Shown: one piece after another, positions 54,580 to 63,397 of the stretch
Layout: every line of letters starts with the position of its first letter
How positions within the stretch are numbered: the first letter of the stretch is position 1
Assembly: GCF_001006305.1 (NCBI RefSeq)
Contig: NZ_LBHJ01000001.1
Span: 62,001-126,000 of the forward strand
Length of the DNA stretch: 64,000 bases
Reading direction: 5' to 3'
DNA from: Silvibacterium bohemicum
GTDB taxonomy: Bacteria > Acidobacteriota > Terriglobia > Terriglobales > Acidobacteriaceae
Translations under genes and position numbers: made by a program
Notes under the pieces: model-generated
What the model was told of the DNA's origin: nothing
Seen by the model: only the letters and a program-made list of their open reading frames with translations
Database searches by the model: none

Positions 54580-55824
54580 ATGAACGCGGAGATCGTTGCC
54601 ATTGGTTCTGAGCTGCTGACGCCGTGGCGCCAGGACACCAATTCTCTTTATGTGACCGAGCGGCTGAATCAGCTGGGCGTCGCGGTCATCTTCAAGACCA
54701 TCGTTGGCGACCGGCAAAAACATCTGGTCGAGGCCATTCGCAATGCGCTGGGCCGGGCCGACATCGTCGTGATTATGGGCGGGCTGGGGCCGACCGAGGA
54801 CGACCTGACGCGGGAAGCAGTTGCCGAGGCGCTCAAGATCGGCCTGAAGCGCAATCCCGAACTCATTGCGGAGCTGTATACGCGCTTCGCGGCGCGGCGG
54901 ATGCAGATCACGCGGAACAACGAGAAGCAGGCCGATACCCTGGAGGGTGCGACCATCCTCGAGAATGCGCGGGGCACGGCTCCCGGCCAGATGCTGGATA
55001 CCATCTATGGCGAGCATCGCAAGCTGGTGATGCTGCTGCCCGGGCCGCCCTCCGAGCTGAAGCCGATGTTCGATGAGCAGTGCATGCCGCGGCTTCGCGA
55101 GCTGCTGCCGCAGCGGCATATCGCCACGCGGGTTCTGAAGGCAGCGATGATCGGCGAATCCGCGGCCGATGCGCGCATTGCGCCCATCTATCAGCAGTTC
55201 AAGGATGTGGAGACGACGATCCTCGCGCATCTGGGAGATATTCAGCTGAACCTGGTGTGCAGCAAATCCATACAGGAAGCGGCGCAGGGGCGGGTGGATG
55301 AGCTGGCCGGCCGGATCGAAGAAGAGCTCGAAGATCTCATCTACTCTTCGCAGGGCGAGACGCTGGAGCAGATCGTTCTGTTCTATCTGGAGCTGCGCGC
55401 GGCTACGCTGTCGGTAGCTGAGAGCTGCACCGGAGGTCTGATCGCCGAGCGGCTCACTAACATCAGCGGAGCGTCGCGATCCTTTGCCGGGGGCGCCGTG
55501 GTTTATTCGAATGAATTGAAGACCGAATTCGCGGGCGTATCTCCGGCGCTTATCGAGCAGCATGGAGCAGTTAGCCGCGAAGTGGCAGCCGCTCTTGCCG
55601 AGGGCATTCGAGAACGCTGCAAAACGACGTTTGGCTTAGGTGTAACCGGCATTGCAGGGCCGGGCGGCGGCAGCGAAGAGAAGCCGGTTGGCTTGGTTTA
55701 TATCGGCGTGAGCGATGGCGAAAGCACCGAAGTGGTTGAGAAGAAATTCACCGGGGACCGTAATCGTATCCGCCAATATGCCAGTCAGCAAGCGTTAGAT
55801 TTAGTTCGCCGTCGACTTATGTGA
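54580..55824 (+). CDS. cinA: CinA family protein (competence/nicotinamide-nucleotide metabolism)
   Basis: A 414-residue protein with the N-terminal COG1058/MoCF-like domain (AEIVAIGSELLTPWRQDTNS, IVVIMGGLGPTEDDLTREA) and a C-terminal CinA amidase domain (TLSVAESCTGGLIAERLTN, FGLGVTGIAGPGGGSEEKPVG). Known members are NMN deamidases or ADP-ribose pyrophosphatases, often co-regulated with recA in competent bacteria. The same window contains recA and dprA, though not adjacent. Confidence 0.92.
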   Translation: MNAEIVAIGSELLTPWRQDTNSLYVTERLNQLGVAVIFKTIVGDRQKHLVEAIRNALGRADIVVIMGGLGPTEDDLTREAVAEALKIGLKRNPELIAELYTRFAARRMQITRNNEKQADTLEGATILENARGTAPGQMLDTIYGEHRKLVMLLPGPPSELKPMFDEQCMPRLRELLPQRHIATRVLKAAMIGESAADARIAPIYQQFKDVETTILAHLGDIQLNLVCSKSIQEAAQGRVDELAGRIEEELEDLIYSSQGETLEQIVLFYLELRAATLSVAESCTGGLIAERLTNISGASRSFAGGAVVYSNELKTEFAGVSPALIEQHGAVSREVAAALAEGIRERCKTTFGLGVTGIAGPGGGSEEKPVGLVYIGVSDGESTEVVEKKFTGDRNRIRQYASQQALDLVRRRLM

Positions 55825-56005
55825 AAGTAGTTGTTTTCTCTCCATGAAAGTACCTGGCAGTAAAATTCGTGATAACTAGCTAACCAAATTCTGTCCTTCC
55901 GAAATGACAATTCCCTGACATCGATGTGACACGCATCGTACTTTGCTGCGTCTAGTTTCGTTCTGCGAGTCGACTCCCCTCGGCCCGCGCTCTGAATGGA
56001 GACTT

Positions 56006-57115
56006 ATGGCAAATGCAACAAATCTTAATAAAGATTCGGTGGGTCGCCGCAAGTTTTTGAAAAGCGGCATGCTCGCCGGTGGTGCAGCTCTTGGCGCTGG
56101 ATTACTCGCTGGAGGTAAGTCCGCCACCGCCCAGAACGGCGGCGGTGGACTTACCAAAGGCGACGTCGCAATTTTGCGTTTTTTGGCCGCAGCGGAACTT
56201 ATCGAGTCCGATTTGTGGGTGCAGTATGCAGAACTGGGAGGCCTTACTTCCGGCATGCCCATTGAAGTCGATCCGAACCAGCAATTGAACAGTTATCAGG
56301 CGGCTCTATCGAATCTCGATCCCGACGGCCCGCAGTACATCACAAGCAACACCCTGGATGAGATCAGTCACGCCAATTTTCTCAATGGTTATCTGGAATC
56401 AAAAAACGAGGATCCGGTCAACTTCGACGAGTTCCGCACTCTGCAGGGGAGCCAAGCCTCGGGGGCTCAGGATATCGGGCGCCTCACCAACCTCATGCAC
56501 CTGAATGTGGACACCAGCTGGTATATCCGTTATCGCAGCGCCACAAACCCAGATTTCGGCGCCACGTTCCCTCAAGCTATCAAGATCAACAACCGTACTG
56601 CCATCCCCATCACTAATGCCGATTTTGACGGAAGCGATCATATCCAGGTCATTGCAAATACAGCAGCCTTCCACTTCGGCTATATCGAGCAGGGTGGCTC
56701 CAGTCTGTATGCGGCGCTCAGCCAAAAAGCAAGCAGCCTGGAGGTCCTGAAGATCACTCTCGGGATCGGCGGAGATGAGATCATGCATTTTCTGGAGTGG
56801 GTGGACTTTGCCGGTAATGGAGTGCAAGCTCCTGTTGCACCCCGGTCGGCCAATGGCCTGACCTTTCCAAATTTCTTCCAGCCACTCAATCCGCTCGTTC
56901 AACCCAGCCTGATCTTCCCGGTTCCTTGCGAATTCATTAGTCCCAATCTGCCTCATTGCTCTGTCATCCGGCCGCTCGATGACAAGTTCGCGGGAGCCGT
57001 TGCCACAATCGCCAGCTTTACGGCGGACGGCCTTTTTGTCGGCCAATCCAAAAAGTTCCTCAGCACGCTGCAGACATTGGCAGAGGAAGCGGACGCAGCA
57101 AAGCGCGAGCTGTAG
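56006..57115 (+). CDS. Tat-exported ferritin-like domain protein
   Basis: A 369-residue protein with a twin-arginine signal (VGRRKFLKSGMLAGGAALG, residues 12-30). Helices carrying AILRFLAAAELIESDLWVQY, TLDEISHANFLNGYLES and ALSQKASSLEVLKITLGIGG follow, with E-x-x-H pairs typical of ferritin-like four-helix bundles (DUF4439-type group). It probably binds a di-metal centre outside the cytoplasm. The ATG at 56006 has GGAG six bases upstream; an earlier ATG at 55943 has none. Confidence 0.8.
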   Translation: MANATNLNKDSVGRRKFLKSGMLAGGAALGAGLLAGGKSATAQNGGGGLTKGDVAILRFLAAAELIESDLWVQYAELGGLTSGMPIEVDPNQQLNSYQAALSNLDPDGPQYITSNTLDEISHANFLNGYLESKNEDPVNFDEFRTLQGSQASGAQDIGRLTNLMHLNVDTSWYIRYRSATNPDFGATFPQAIKINNRTAIPITNADFDGSDHIQVIANTAAFHFGYIEQGGSSLYAALSQKASSLEVLKITLGIGGDEIMHFLEWVDFAGNGVQAPVAPRSANGLTFPNFFQPLNPLVQPSLIFPVPCEFISPNLPHCSVIRPLDDKFAGAVATIASFTADGLFVGQSKKFLSTLQTLAEEADAAKREL

Positions 57116-57162
57116 ACGCCATCTTGCAATCCTTGCAACACGGATGGAATTTGTTCACACCA

Positions 57163-57196
57163 GGGCCAGAGCCGCGCGACTCTGGCCCGTTTTTTT
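57163..57196 (+). terminator. Rho-independent terminator
   Basis: A 9-bp stem GGGCCAGAG / CTCTGGCCC (57163-57171 with 57180-57188) is followed by GTTTTTTT. It is 47 bases after the ferritin-like gene. Confidence 0.9.
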
Positions 57197-57248
57197 AAGC
57201 GAGCGTAGCCTACGATTGAAAGATCAGGCGAGTTTTGGCACGAGGGCT

Positions 57249-59465
57249 TCAACCGGGAGGCAGATGGCCCAGGTTCGCCCGCGCCTGCGGGTGGTCGGGA
57301 GCGAGCTGCAGCGCGTGGAGAAAGTCGGAGCGGGCTGCGGTGTTCTTGCCGGCTCGCGCTTCGAGCACTCCGAGATTGTTCCATCCGTCGGCGTCGTCAC
57401 TGGAGAGGCGCAGCGCAGTCTTCTGCTCTGCGATGGCTGCTTCCAGATCTCCTGTACCCTCGAGTGCCTGCGACAGCAGGGAATGAAGCGCGGCATTGTC
57501 CGGTAAGAGATGAATGGCCTCGTATAGTTGAGCTGCGGCATCGCCGAGCCGCTCGGACTGTGCGTATGCACCGGCCAGATGTTCGTGCACATCGACATCT
57601 CCGGGTTTCTGTTTGACTGCGGCTTCGAGCAGAGCGATGCCTTGCGTAAGCTGGTTGGCTTGCAGCGCGAGATCGCCGAGGTCGTAGAGCGCGACGAAAT
57701 CATGCGGGTCGATGGTTAGCGCGCGCTGGAATTCAGCTTGAGCGGCGTCGCTCTGTCCTTGAGCAAGCTGCGCGGAGCCCAATCCGCTATGCGCTCCTGC
57801 ATCGTCGGGGCAATGCTCCAGCATGGCGCGAAACTGCTGCTCCGCATCGGCGGGTTGATCGTGCTTGAGATCGAGGCTGGCCAGATTGAATCGGCTATCG
57901 CAGGATTCGGGATGAGCAGTGACGGATTCCGTGAAAGTCTTCTGCGCCTGCTGCCAATCTCCGGAGTTATCGAAGGATGCCCCGAGACCGTTGAGCGCGC
58001 GCTCGTCCTCGGGATGTACGGCCAGCAGTTGCTGGAAGGCGGCGATTGCGTCCGTGTACTTGTGCTGGCCTGCGAGAGAGGAGGCGAGGTTGTAGAGCGC
58101 GATGACGTCATGCGGATCTTTGCTCAGCTTGTTTTGCATCCACGCGTCTTCCAAAAGCAGCCGTGCATCAGGCCCGTCTTTCGCTGTATTCACCGGCAGC
58201 ACCTGCAGCCACAGATGCGCCATCTCGTCCTCGGAACGATTGCCGGCCTTCACGCGCACCGGCGGATTGTGAGGGTTGTGCATGTTATCCGCGGAGTTGT
58301 CGTAGATGTAATGCATGTGGATGATCGAGCCTTTCGGCAACAGGAGGGGCTTGCGATAGCGATAGACGGACTGGCGATCGATATCCCAATCAGGAATGCG
58401 GATCAGCCATTTCTTTTGTGCATCCGGGAGCGCGGCCCATGCCTCGAGCACCTTGCCGAGATAATGCGCGTGAGGATAGATACCCAGCACTTCGACATCG
58501 ATGGGCAGCTTGAGCTCGTCGTCGACGACAAAGTTCGACCGGCCGGCGGGGATATCGAGCGCGCTGTCGTGCTCGAGCTGCAGAAGCATGGGCTGCTTCG
58601 AGGGAGGCTGGTCGGTGAAGTAGAGGCCAATCTCCGCGGAGATGGTTTCGGCCTTGCCGGACGGCTTGAGGTGCATGTTGAGGATGAGGTCATTGCCGGG
58701 ATCGAGGCGCCAGGGCATGCCCTCGGGCTCGACCAGCACGGCGGTATCCGGCTTCCAGAAAAGGAAATGGCTGTCGGGGTCGAAGTCGTTGCCGGCATCG
58801 ACTTCGAGCTCCATGCCGGGAACACCCTGCTGCCATTGATCGGGATGTGCTCGGCGAAACGATGCCGAGCGATCGATGAGCAAGTTGGCGTGATGGACGA
58901 TCTGCGGCGCTCCGGGACGAATCTCCATGGCGCGGATGTAGCGAGTCTCCTTTAGTGGATAGGGCAAAACGAAGTTGCGAAAGACATCTGTTCCCGACGC
59001 GGCGAGATGAAATGGTTGCGCGATGGAAAGGATTAAATCGGGTTTGCCATGCTGCCAGGTCTCGCTATATTTCGGCGCGGCGGGAGCCGCCGCTGCGTTG
59101 CCTTCCGGCATACCCTGCTTCACCCATTGGGCGAGCTCGGCAATGTCCACGCTGCTCAAGCGACGTTCGTCGGCAAAGTCACCGAAGCCGTGCTCGGGCA
59201 GCCAGGGCGGCATGTAATGCGACTGCGTGACGGAGACCATTTGCGCGCCCCATCGCTTCGCATCCTCATAGGTCAGGAGACTAAACGGGCCGCCGCCTCC
59301 GGGATGATGGCAGGTGGTGCAGTTCGCGTAGACGATGGGTGCAATGCGGCTCGACCATGTGATCGGGTTTTCTGTTTGCGGTGCGGCATGAACCTGCAAT
59401 TTTGTAATCGTGCAAGTTACATAAAGAATCGCGGGGATCGCGAGCCAGCTCCATCGTCTTTTCAT
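57249..59465 (-). CDS. Exported cytochrome c / copper-monooxygenase-like / TPR fusion protein
   Basis: A 738-residue protein with an N-terminal signal or anchor (10-28) and a heme c site CTTCH (49-53). A region like the two-domain type II copper monooxygenases (PHM family) follows. Candidate copper ligands are His191-His192 (IVHHANLL), His265 (NMHLKPSG), His332 and His334 (YPHAHYLG) and a Met near 395 (DNMHNPH), in the order known from PHM. From about 420 to 738 there are TPR units (ALYNLASSLAGQHKYTDAIA, DAGAHSGLGSAQLAQGQSDA). It probably acts in the periplasm as an electron-linked oxygenase; the substrate is unknown. It overlaps the redoxin-like gene upstream by four bases. Confidence 0.82.
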   Translation of the reverse strand: MKRRWSWLAIPAILYVTCTITKLQVHAAPQTENPITWSSRIAPIVYANCTTCHHPGGGGPFSLLTYEDAKRWGAQMVSVTQSHYMPPWLPEHGFGDFADERRLSSVDIAELAQWVKQGMPEGNAAAAPAAPKYSETWQHGKPDLILSIAQPFHLAASGTDVFRNFVLPYPLKETRYIRAMEIRPGAPQIVHHANLLIDRSASFRRAHPDQWQQGVPGMELEVDAGNDFDPDSHFLFWKPDTAVLVEPEGMPWRLDPGNDLILNMHLKPSGKAETISAEIGLYFTDQPPSKQPMLLQLEHDSALDIPAGRSNFVVDDELKLPIDVEVLGIYPHAHYLGKVLEAWAALPDAQKKWLIRIPDWDIDRQSVYRYRKPLLLPKGSIIHMHYIYDNSADNMHNPHNPPVRVKAGNRSEDEMAHLWLQVLPVNTAKDGPDARLLLEDAWMQNKLSKDPHDVIALYNLASSLAGQHKYTDAIAAFQQLLAVHPEDERALNGLGASFDNSGDWQQAQKTFTESVTAHPESCDSRFNLASLDLKHDQPADAEQQFRAMLEHCPDDAGAHSGLGSAQLAQGQSDAAQAEFQRALTIDPHDFVALYDLGDLALQANQLTQGIALLEAAVKQKPGDVDVHEHLAGAYAQSERLGDAAAQLYEAIHLLPDNAALHSLLSQALEGTGDLEAAIAEQKTALRLSSDDADGWNNLGVLEARAGKNTAARSDFLHALQLAPDHPQARANLGHLPPG

Positions 59466-60037
59466 GGGTGGAGGGTCACAATCGAGCAGCCGACGGGTGG
59501 TCCGCCCGGCTGCGGGATGGAACGATGGGCGAGCGCAGCGCGGATGGCATCTTCGAGATCATGATGTGTGGCCTGGGGGCGTTCCCGGCCGAAGGCGATG
59601 TAGCGGTCGTCGATACGTCCGCGATAGACCTCATGCAGATTGTTTCCTTCCGGGATGAAGATTGCAGCCTCGGGGGTGACGGTGGCATGCGCCATTTGTG
59701 CCAGTGCCTGTGACGTATCGAGCGCTGTCGGCGTGTCGATGGAGTATTCCGCGTTGTGCGCGCGGACTACCTTCGCGCTGTCTCCGGGGTTGGGATAGAC
59801 GAACCACACATGCACGGCGTCCGATTTGAATTCCCTGGCCAGGCGTTGAATCTCGGGAACGTACCGGTTCGAGATGGGGCAATCGGAGGCGGCAAAGAAT
59901 AGCACGATTGCATGGGCTTCTGGAGGAGCCAGCCGAGCAAGAGTATGGCCGTCGAGGTCGGTCGCCAGCCGGGCTGTGCTGCTCGCCGATAGGGCCAAGG
60001 TGAGCGAGAGAGCGCGGATGGCGAGGCCGGTTAGCAA
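59462..60037 (-). CDS. Exported redoxin-like (thioredoxin-fold) protein
   Basis: A 191-residue protein with a signal peptide from a TTG start at 60037 (MLTGLAIRALSLTLALSASS). GGAG lies eight bases upstream, which supports that start over an ATG at 60079. The thioredoxin fold shows HAIVLFFAASDCPISNRYVP, with one Cys instead of CxxC, and VTPEAAIFIPEGNNLHEVYR, DDRYIAFGRERPQATHHDLE and GPPVGCSIVT at the end. The DCPISNRY motif is common in redoxins paired with cytochrome c/copper proteins. It is coupled to the large fusion gene, so they probably work together. Confidence 0.78.
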   Translation of the reverse strand: MLTGLAIRALSLTLALSASSTARLATDLDGHTLARLAPPEAHAIVLFFAASDCPISNRYVPEIQRLAREFKSDAVHVWFVYPNPGDSAKVVRAHNAEYSIDTPTALDTSQALAQMAHATVTPEAAIFIPEGNNLHEVYRGRIDDRYIAFGRERPQATHHDLEDAIRAALAHRSIPQPGGPPVGCSIVTLHP

Positions 60038-60200
60038 ATCTGTTTCTCCTGCTTTTGGTGTTTGCTGAAGCACACCCATTCTGAATTGGCCGGGATAGTT
60101 TGCGCTAGTCTGTGGATTGGAACTGGACTCACGGATGGTTTGTGGCTGTCATGGCCGGATGTATTTCAGAGGCTAAAGCCCCATTAAAACCATGTGCGAA

Positions 60201-60365
60201 GCGGCACGACTGAAGTCGTGCCCTGATACAGACCCTCTATGGGACAGTGAGACTCTTTGACATGCTTTCTTCTTGAATTCAGAATGTAGGCTCTGACCAT
60301 AAGATTCGTGATTGCACAGGCAAACTGCAGGTCCTTCGACTCGCTTCGCTCAGGATGACAACTTT
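60201..60365. repeat. Family D and family A repeats in a 465-base gap
   Basis: A D-type hairpin GCGGCACGACTGAAGTCGTG (60201-60220) is the same as at 13172. A family A copy (CTGCAGGTCCTTCGACTCGC, CAGGATGACA) follows at 60325-60365. The rest of 60038-60502 holds no gene or RNA that I recognise. Confidence 0.7.
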
Positions 60366-60502
60366 TGAGAGGGAGCCGGGAAACATCAACAACGCCAGGC
60401 GGCTTATGGAGAGCGAAGAGCTTCCGGTGAGGCGCTGATTGGGTTGTCGATCGATGCGGCGGCCAACGCGATGCCTGGCAAACCGGATAAACTCATAAGT
60501 CG

Positions 60503-61159
60503 ATGCACGCATTTCCTTATTTGCTGGTCAGTCTCGCTGCTTATCTGCTGGGTTCTATTCCCTTCGGCTACATCCTGGTGCGCCTTTTTCTTAAAGAGGA
60601 CATCCGCTCGAAGGGCAGCGGCAACATTGGCGCTACGAATGTGATCCGGTCGGGGTCGAAGGGGCTGGGGGCGCTGACCTTTCTTCTCGATGCCTGCAAG
60701 GGCTATGTGGCCGTGATGCTGGCCGGCCGCATTGCTTCGATGGCTGGACTGGCGCCGGTGAATTATCAGAACGCCGCAGCACTGGCTGCTCTCTTTGCCA
60801 TCCTGGGACATATCTACACGGTGTGGCTGCGCTTCAAAGGCGGCAAGGGCGTTGCTACGGCTCTGGGAGTTTTTCTGGCGCTCGCCGTATGGCCTGCGCT
60901 TGCTGGACTGGGTGTCTTCATCGTCGTTGTCGTTCTTACCCGCTATGTTTCACTGGGTTCTATTCTGGCGGCGGTCGTCTTTCCGATCTTCGCCTTGATT
61001 CTGCCTCATGCTCCGCGAACGGCGTTACTGACGGCGGTCATCTTTCTCGTGCCGGCGATCGTGATCGCCAAGCATCACCAGAACATTGCGCGGCTGCTGC
61101 AGGGGAAAGAGAATCGCTTCGGTAAATCGGCGAGCAAGTCAGGAGCTACCGCAGCATGA
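60503..61159 (+). CDS. plsY: Glycerol-3-phosphate acyltransferase PlsY
   Basis: A 218-residue membrane enzyme that acylates glycerol-3-phosphate with acyl-phosphate. The three family motifs are present: GSIPFGYILVRLFLKEDIRS with KGSGNIGATNV, RFKGGKGVATALGV, and LTRYVSLGSI. Five to six membrane helices. The stop overlaps the gpsA start (ATGA), forming an operon that makes lysophosphatidic acid from dihydroxyacetone phosphate. Confidence 0.95.
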   Translation: MHAFPYLLVSLAAYLLGSIPFGYILVRLFLKEDIRSKGSGNIGATNVIRSGSKGLGALTFLLDACKGYVAVMLAGRIASMAGLAPVNYQNAAALAALFAILGHIYTVWLRFKGGKGVATALGVFLALAVWPALAGLGVFIVVVVLTRYVSLGSILAAVVFPIFALILPHAPRTALLTAVIFLVPAIVIAKHHQNIARLLQGKENRFGKSASKSGATAA

Positions 61160-62160
61160 GCCGCATCACCGTACTGGGTGGCGGAGCCTGGGGCACCGCC
61201 ATTGCGCTCAGCCTCGCGCGCCGCGGCGGACACGAGCTGACTCTCTGGACGCGGTCGGAGGAAGTGGCCGCGGCTATTCATGCCGCTCGCGAGAATACGG
61301 GATTTCTGCCGGGGTTCGCTATCCCCGAGAGCGTTGCGGTTACAACCGATCCCGAACTAGCCATCGTTCCCGCAGAGATCGTCGTGAGCGTGATGCCGTC
61401 GCACCATGTTCGAGCCTCGTATCAGGGCTTTGCGCCCTACCTGCGTGCGGAACAGGTTCTGGTGAGCGCAACCAAGGGTATCGAAGACGGCAGCTATCTC
61501 CGCGTGAGCCAGATTATTGGCGAAGTGCTGGCGCAGCACAAACTCGATCTGCCTGTCGCCGTGCTTAGCGGACCTTCCTTTGCTCAGGAGGTAGCGGCTG
61601 GTTCGCCTACGGCGGTGGCAATTGCCTGCGCCGATCAGGCGGTTGCGACGCGCATCCAGCGTGAGTTTTCGAGCGGCACCCTGCGCCTCTATACCAACGA
61701 CGACGTCATCGGCGTAGAGCTGGGTGGGGCATTGAAGAATGTGATCGCGATTGCTGCCGGGGTAGTCTCCGGTTTAGGACTGGGCCATAACAGCATGGCG
61801 GCGCTGGTGACCCGCGGCATCGCCGAAGTGACGCGGCTGGCGACGGCCTGCGGCGGCCGGCGGGAGACGCTATCCGGACTGTCCGGACTAGGCGATCTGG
61901 TGCTGACCTGTACCGGCGCGCTTTCGCGCAATCGCTGGGTGGGCGTGGAACTGGGCCAGGGGAAATCGCTGCCGGCTATCCTTGAGGCTTTGCAGGGCAA
62001 GGTAGCGGAGGGGGTTCGAACCACGACGGCAGCGCTGGGATTGGCTCAGAAGCATGGGGTAGAGTTGCCCATCGCCGATCAGGTGGCTGCGATCCTCCAG
62101 GGAAAGAGCCCGGTAGAGGCGATGCAGCAGCTTATGGTGCGTCCCGGCCGCGACGAATAA
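61156..62160 (+). CDS. gpsA: Glycerol-3-phosphate dehydrogenase (NAD(P)+)
   Basis: A 334-residue dehydrogenase that reduces dihydroxyacetone phosphate. ITVLGGGAWGTAIALSLARR is the NAD fold, VLSGPSFAQEVAAGSPTAVA and GVELGGALKNVIAIAAG hold the catalytic Lys, and LSGLGDLVLTCTGALSRNRW the substrate loop. It directly follows plsY. Confidence 0.96.
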   Translation: MSRITVLGGGAWGTAIALSLARRGGHELTLWTRSEEVAAAIHAARENTGFLPGFAIPESVAVTTDPELAIVPAEIVVSVMPSHHVRASYQGFAPYLRAEQVLVSATKGIEDGSYLRVSQIIGEVLAQHKLDLPVAVLSGPSFAQEVAAGSPTAVAIACADQAVATRIQREFSSGTLRLYTNDDVIGVELGGALKNVIAIAAGVVSGLGLGHNSMAALVTRGIAEVTRLATACGGRRETLSGLSGLGDLVLTCTGALSRNRWVGVELGQGKSLPAILEALQGKVAEGVRTTTAALGLAQKHGVELPIADQVAAILQGKSPVEAMQQLMVRPGRDE

Positions 62161-62342
62161 ACCCTCGAAAACAGGCCTTCGCCGGAGATAAGCGGCACAT
62201 TTAAAAACAAATGACACGAAAATGGACACTCAGAGCCATCGACGGTTCCTCTTTTGTTCTGCCACTTTTGGGGTAGCATCTTTCGTCTGAAAACGAAGTA
62301 CACTGAGCCCTACGGATATCCCCTGCCGTTCATCTCCATCGG

Positions 62343-63335
62343 ATGACAGCTTCGCACCCATTTCGCTGGCGTGTTCTCGGATCGTCCTTTCTGGTCCTGG
62401 GCAGCGTCTGTTTTGGCGTTCTCCTGCTGGATCACGTGGCCGCTCGCTTGGAGTGGAACCACTGGCTCCCGATTGCCCTGGGGCTGATTCTCTCCGCTAT
62501 CGTCAGCATGGTTGTCACCATGCGCATTACCTGGCAGAGCCGGGAGCTGGCCACCTCGATTGCGCAGCTTTCGCTGCACCATGCCGAGCGCCAGGCCGAG
62601 GCGTTGCGCGGCACGACCTATGCCGAAACGGCGCTGGAATGGAACAAGGCCCTGCGTACCCTTCAGGATTCCTTTCTCGACCGGCAAACCGAAGCTCGCA
62701 AAAACTATTCGGCGCTGGTGGAGTTGATGAGCATGGTGGCCAAGGCCATCGATGAACGCGCGACCTATCTTCGCGGCCACTCCGAGCGGGTTGCAACCTA
62801 TGCGGCGGAGATTGCACGCGAGATGCAGCTGGAGTCTCCGGATGTCGAGAGGATCCGGCTGGCGGCGCTGGTTCACGATATCGGGAACCTGGGCGTGGAA
62901 GACTCGATCTTCATTAAGAATCTGCCGTTGACGACCGAAGAGTTCGAGATTGTCAAGGCGCACACCGTCAAGGGCGCTTCGATTCTCCGTCCCATCGAAG
63001 CGCTTCACGATCTGATCCCGGGCATCGAGCTGCACCACGAGTCGCTCGACGGCAGCGGCTATCCCTACGGGCTGCGCGGCGAGGAGATTCCGGTGATGGC
63101 GCGCATCATCGCCGTGGCCGACAGCTTCGACGCCATGACCTCGGCTCGTCCCTATCAATCGGCCATGGATCCCAGCTACGTTCTTGAAGTTCTGGAGCGG
63201 CTGGCCGGCACGCGTTACGACGCGGTTGCCGTGCAGGCGCTAGCTACGCTGGTCAAGCGCGGAACCATCGTCGTCAAGAATCTGCGGGCGCCTGTCTCTT
63301 TCCAGCGCCGGCGTCTTGCCTCTGAACTGGTCTGA
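62343..63335 (+). CDS. Membrane-anchored HD-GYP domain protein
   Basis: A 330-residue protein with two N-terminal membrane helices (about 10-32 and 38-60), a coiled-coil linker, and an HD-GYP domain (150-310). LAALVHDIGNLGVEDSIFIK is the HD motif and HHESLDGSGYPYGLRGEEIP the GYP motif, with ARIIAVADSFDAMTSARPYQ after. HD-GYP domains usually hydrolyse cyclic di-GMP. HDIGN replaces the more common HDIGK, so activity is likely but unproven. The 182-base gap upstream shows nothing else. Confidence 0.88.
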   Translation: MTASHPFRWRVLGSSFLVLGSVCFGVLLLDHVAARLEWNHWLPIALGLILSAIVSMVVTMRITWQSRELATSIAQLSLHHAERQAEALRGTTYAETALEWNKALRTLQDSFLDRQTEARKNYSALVELMSMVAKAIDERATYLRGHSERVATYAAEIAREMQLESPDVERIRLAALVHDIGNLGVEDSIFIKNLPLTTEEFEIVKAHTVKGASILRPIEALHDLIPGIELHHESLDGSGYPYGLRGEEIPVMARIIAVADSFDAMTSARPYQSAMDPSYVLEVLERLAGTRYDAVAVQALATLVKRGTIVVKNLRAPVSFQRRRLASELV

Positions 63336-63397
63336 ACCTTTTCCCTACTGCCTGCGGTAGTAAACTCGAGTAAGACAACCAGAGGAACTCGCAGGCA

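Noticed and set aside
53461-55563. Long minus-strand frame (700 residues) across the beta-propeller gene and cinA
   Set aside because: It is antisense to two recognised genes, without domain or ribosome site.
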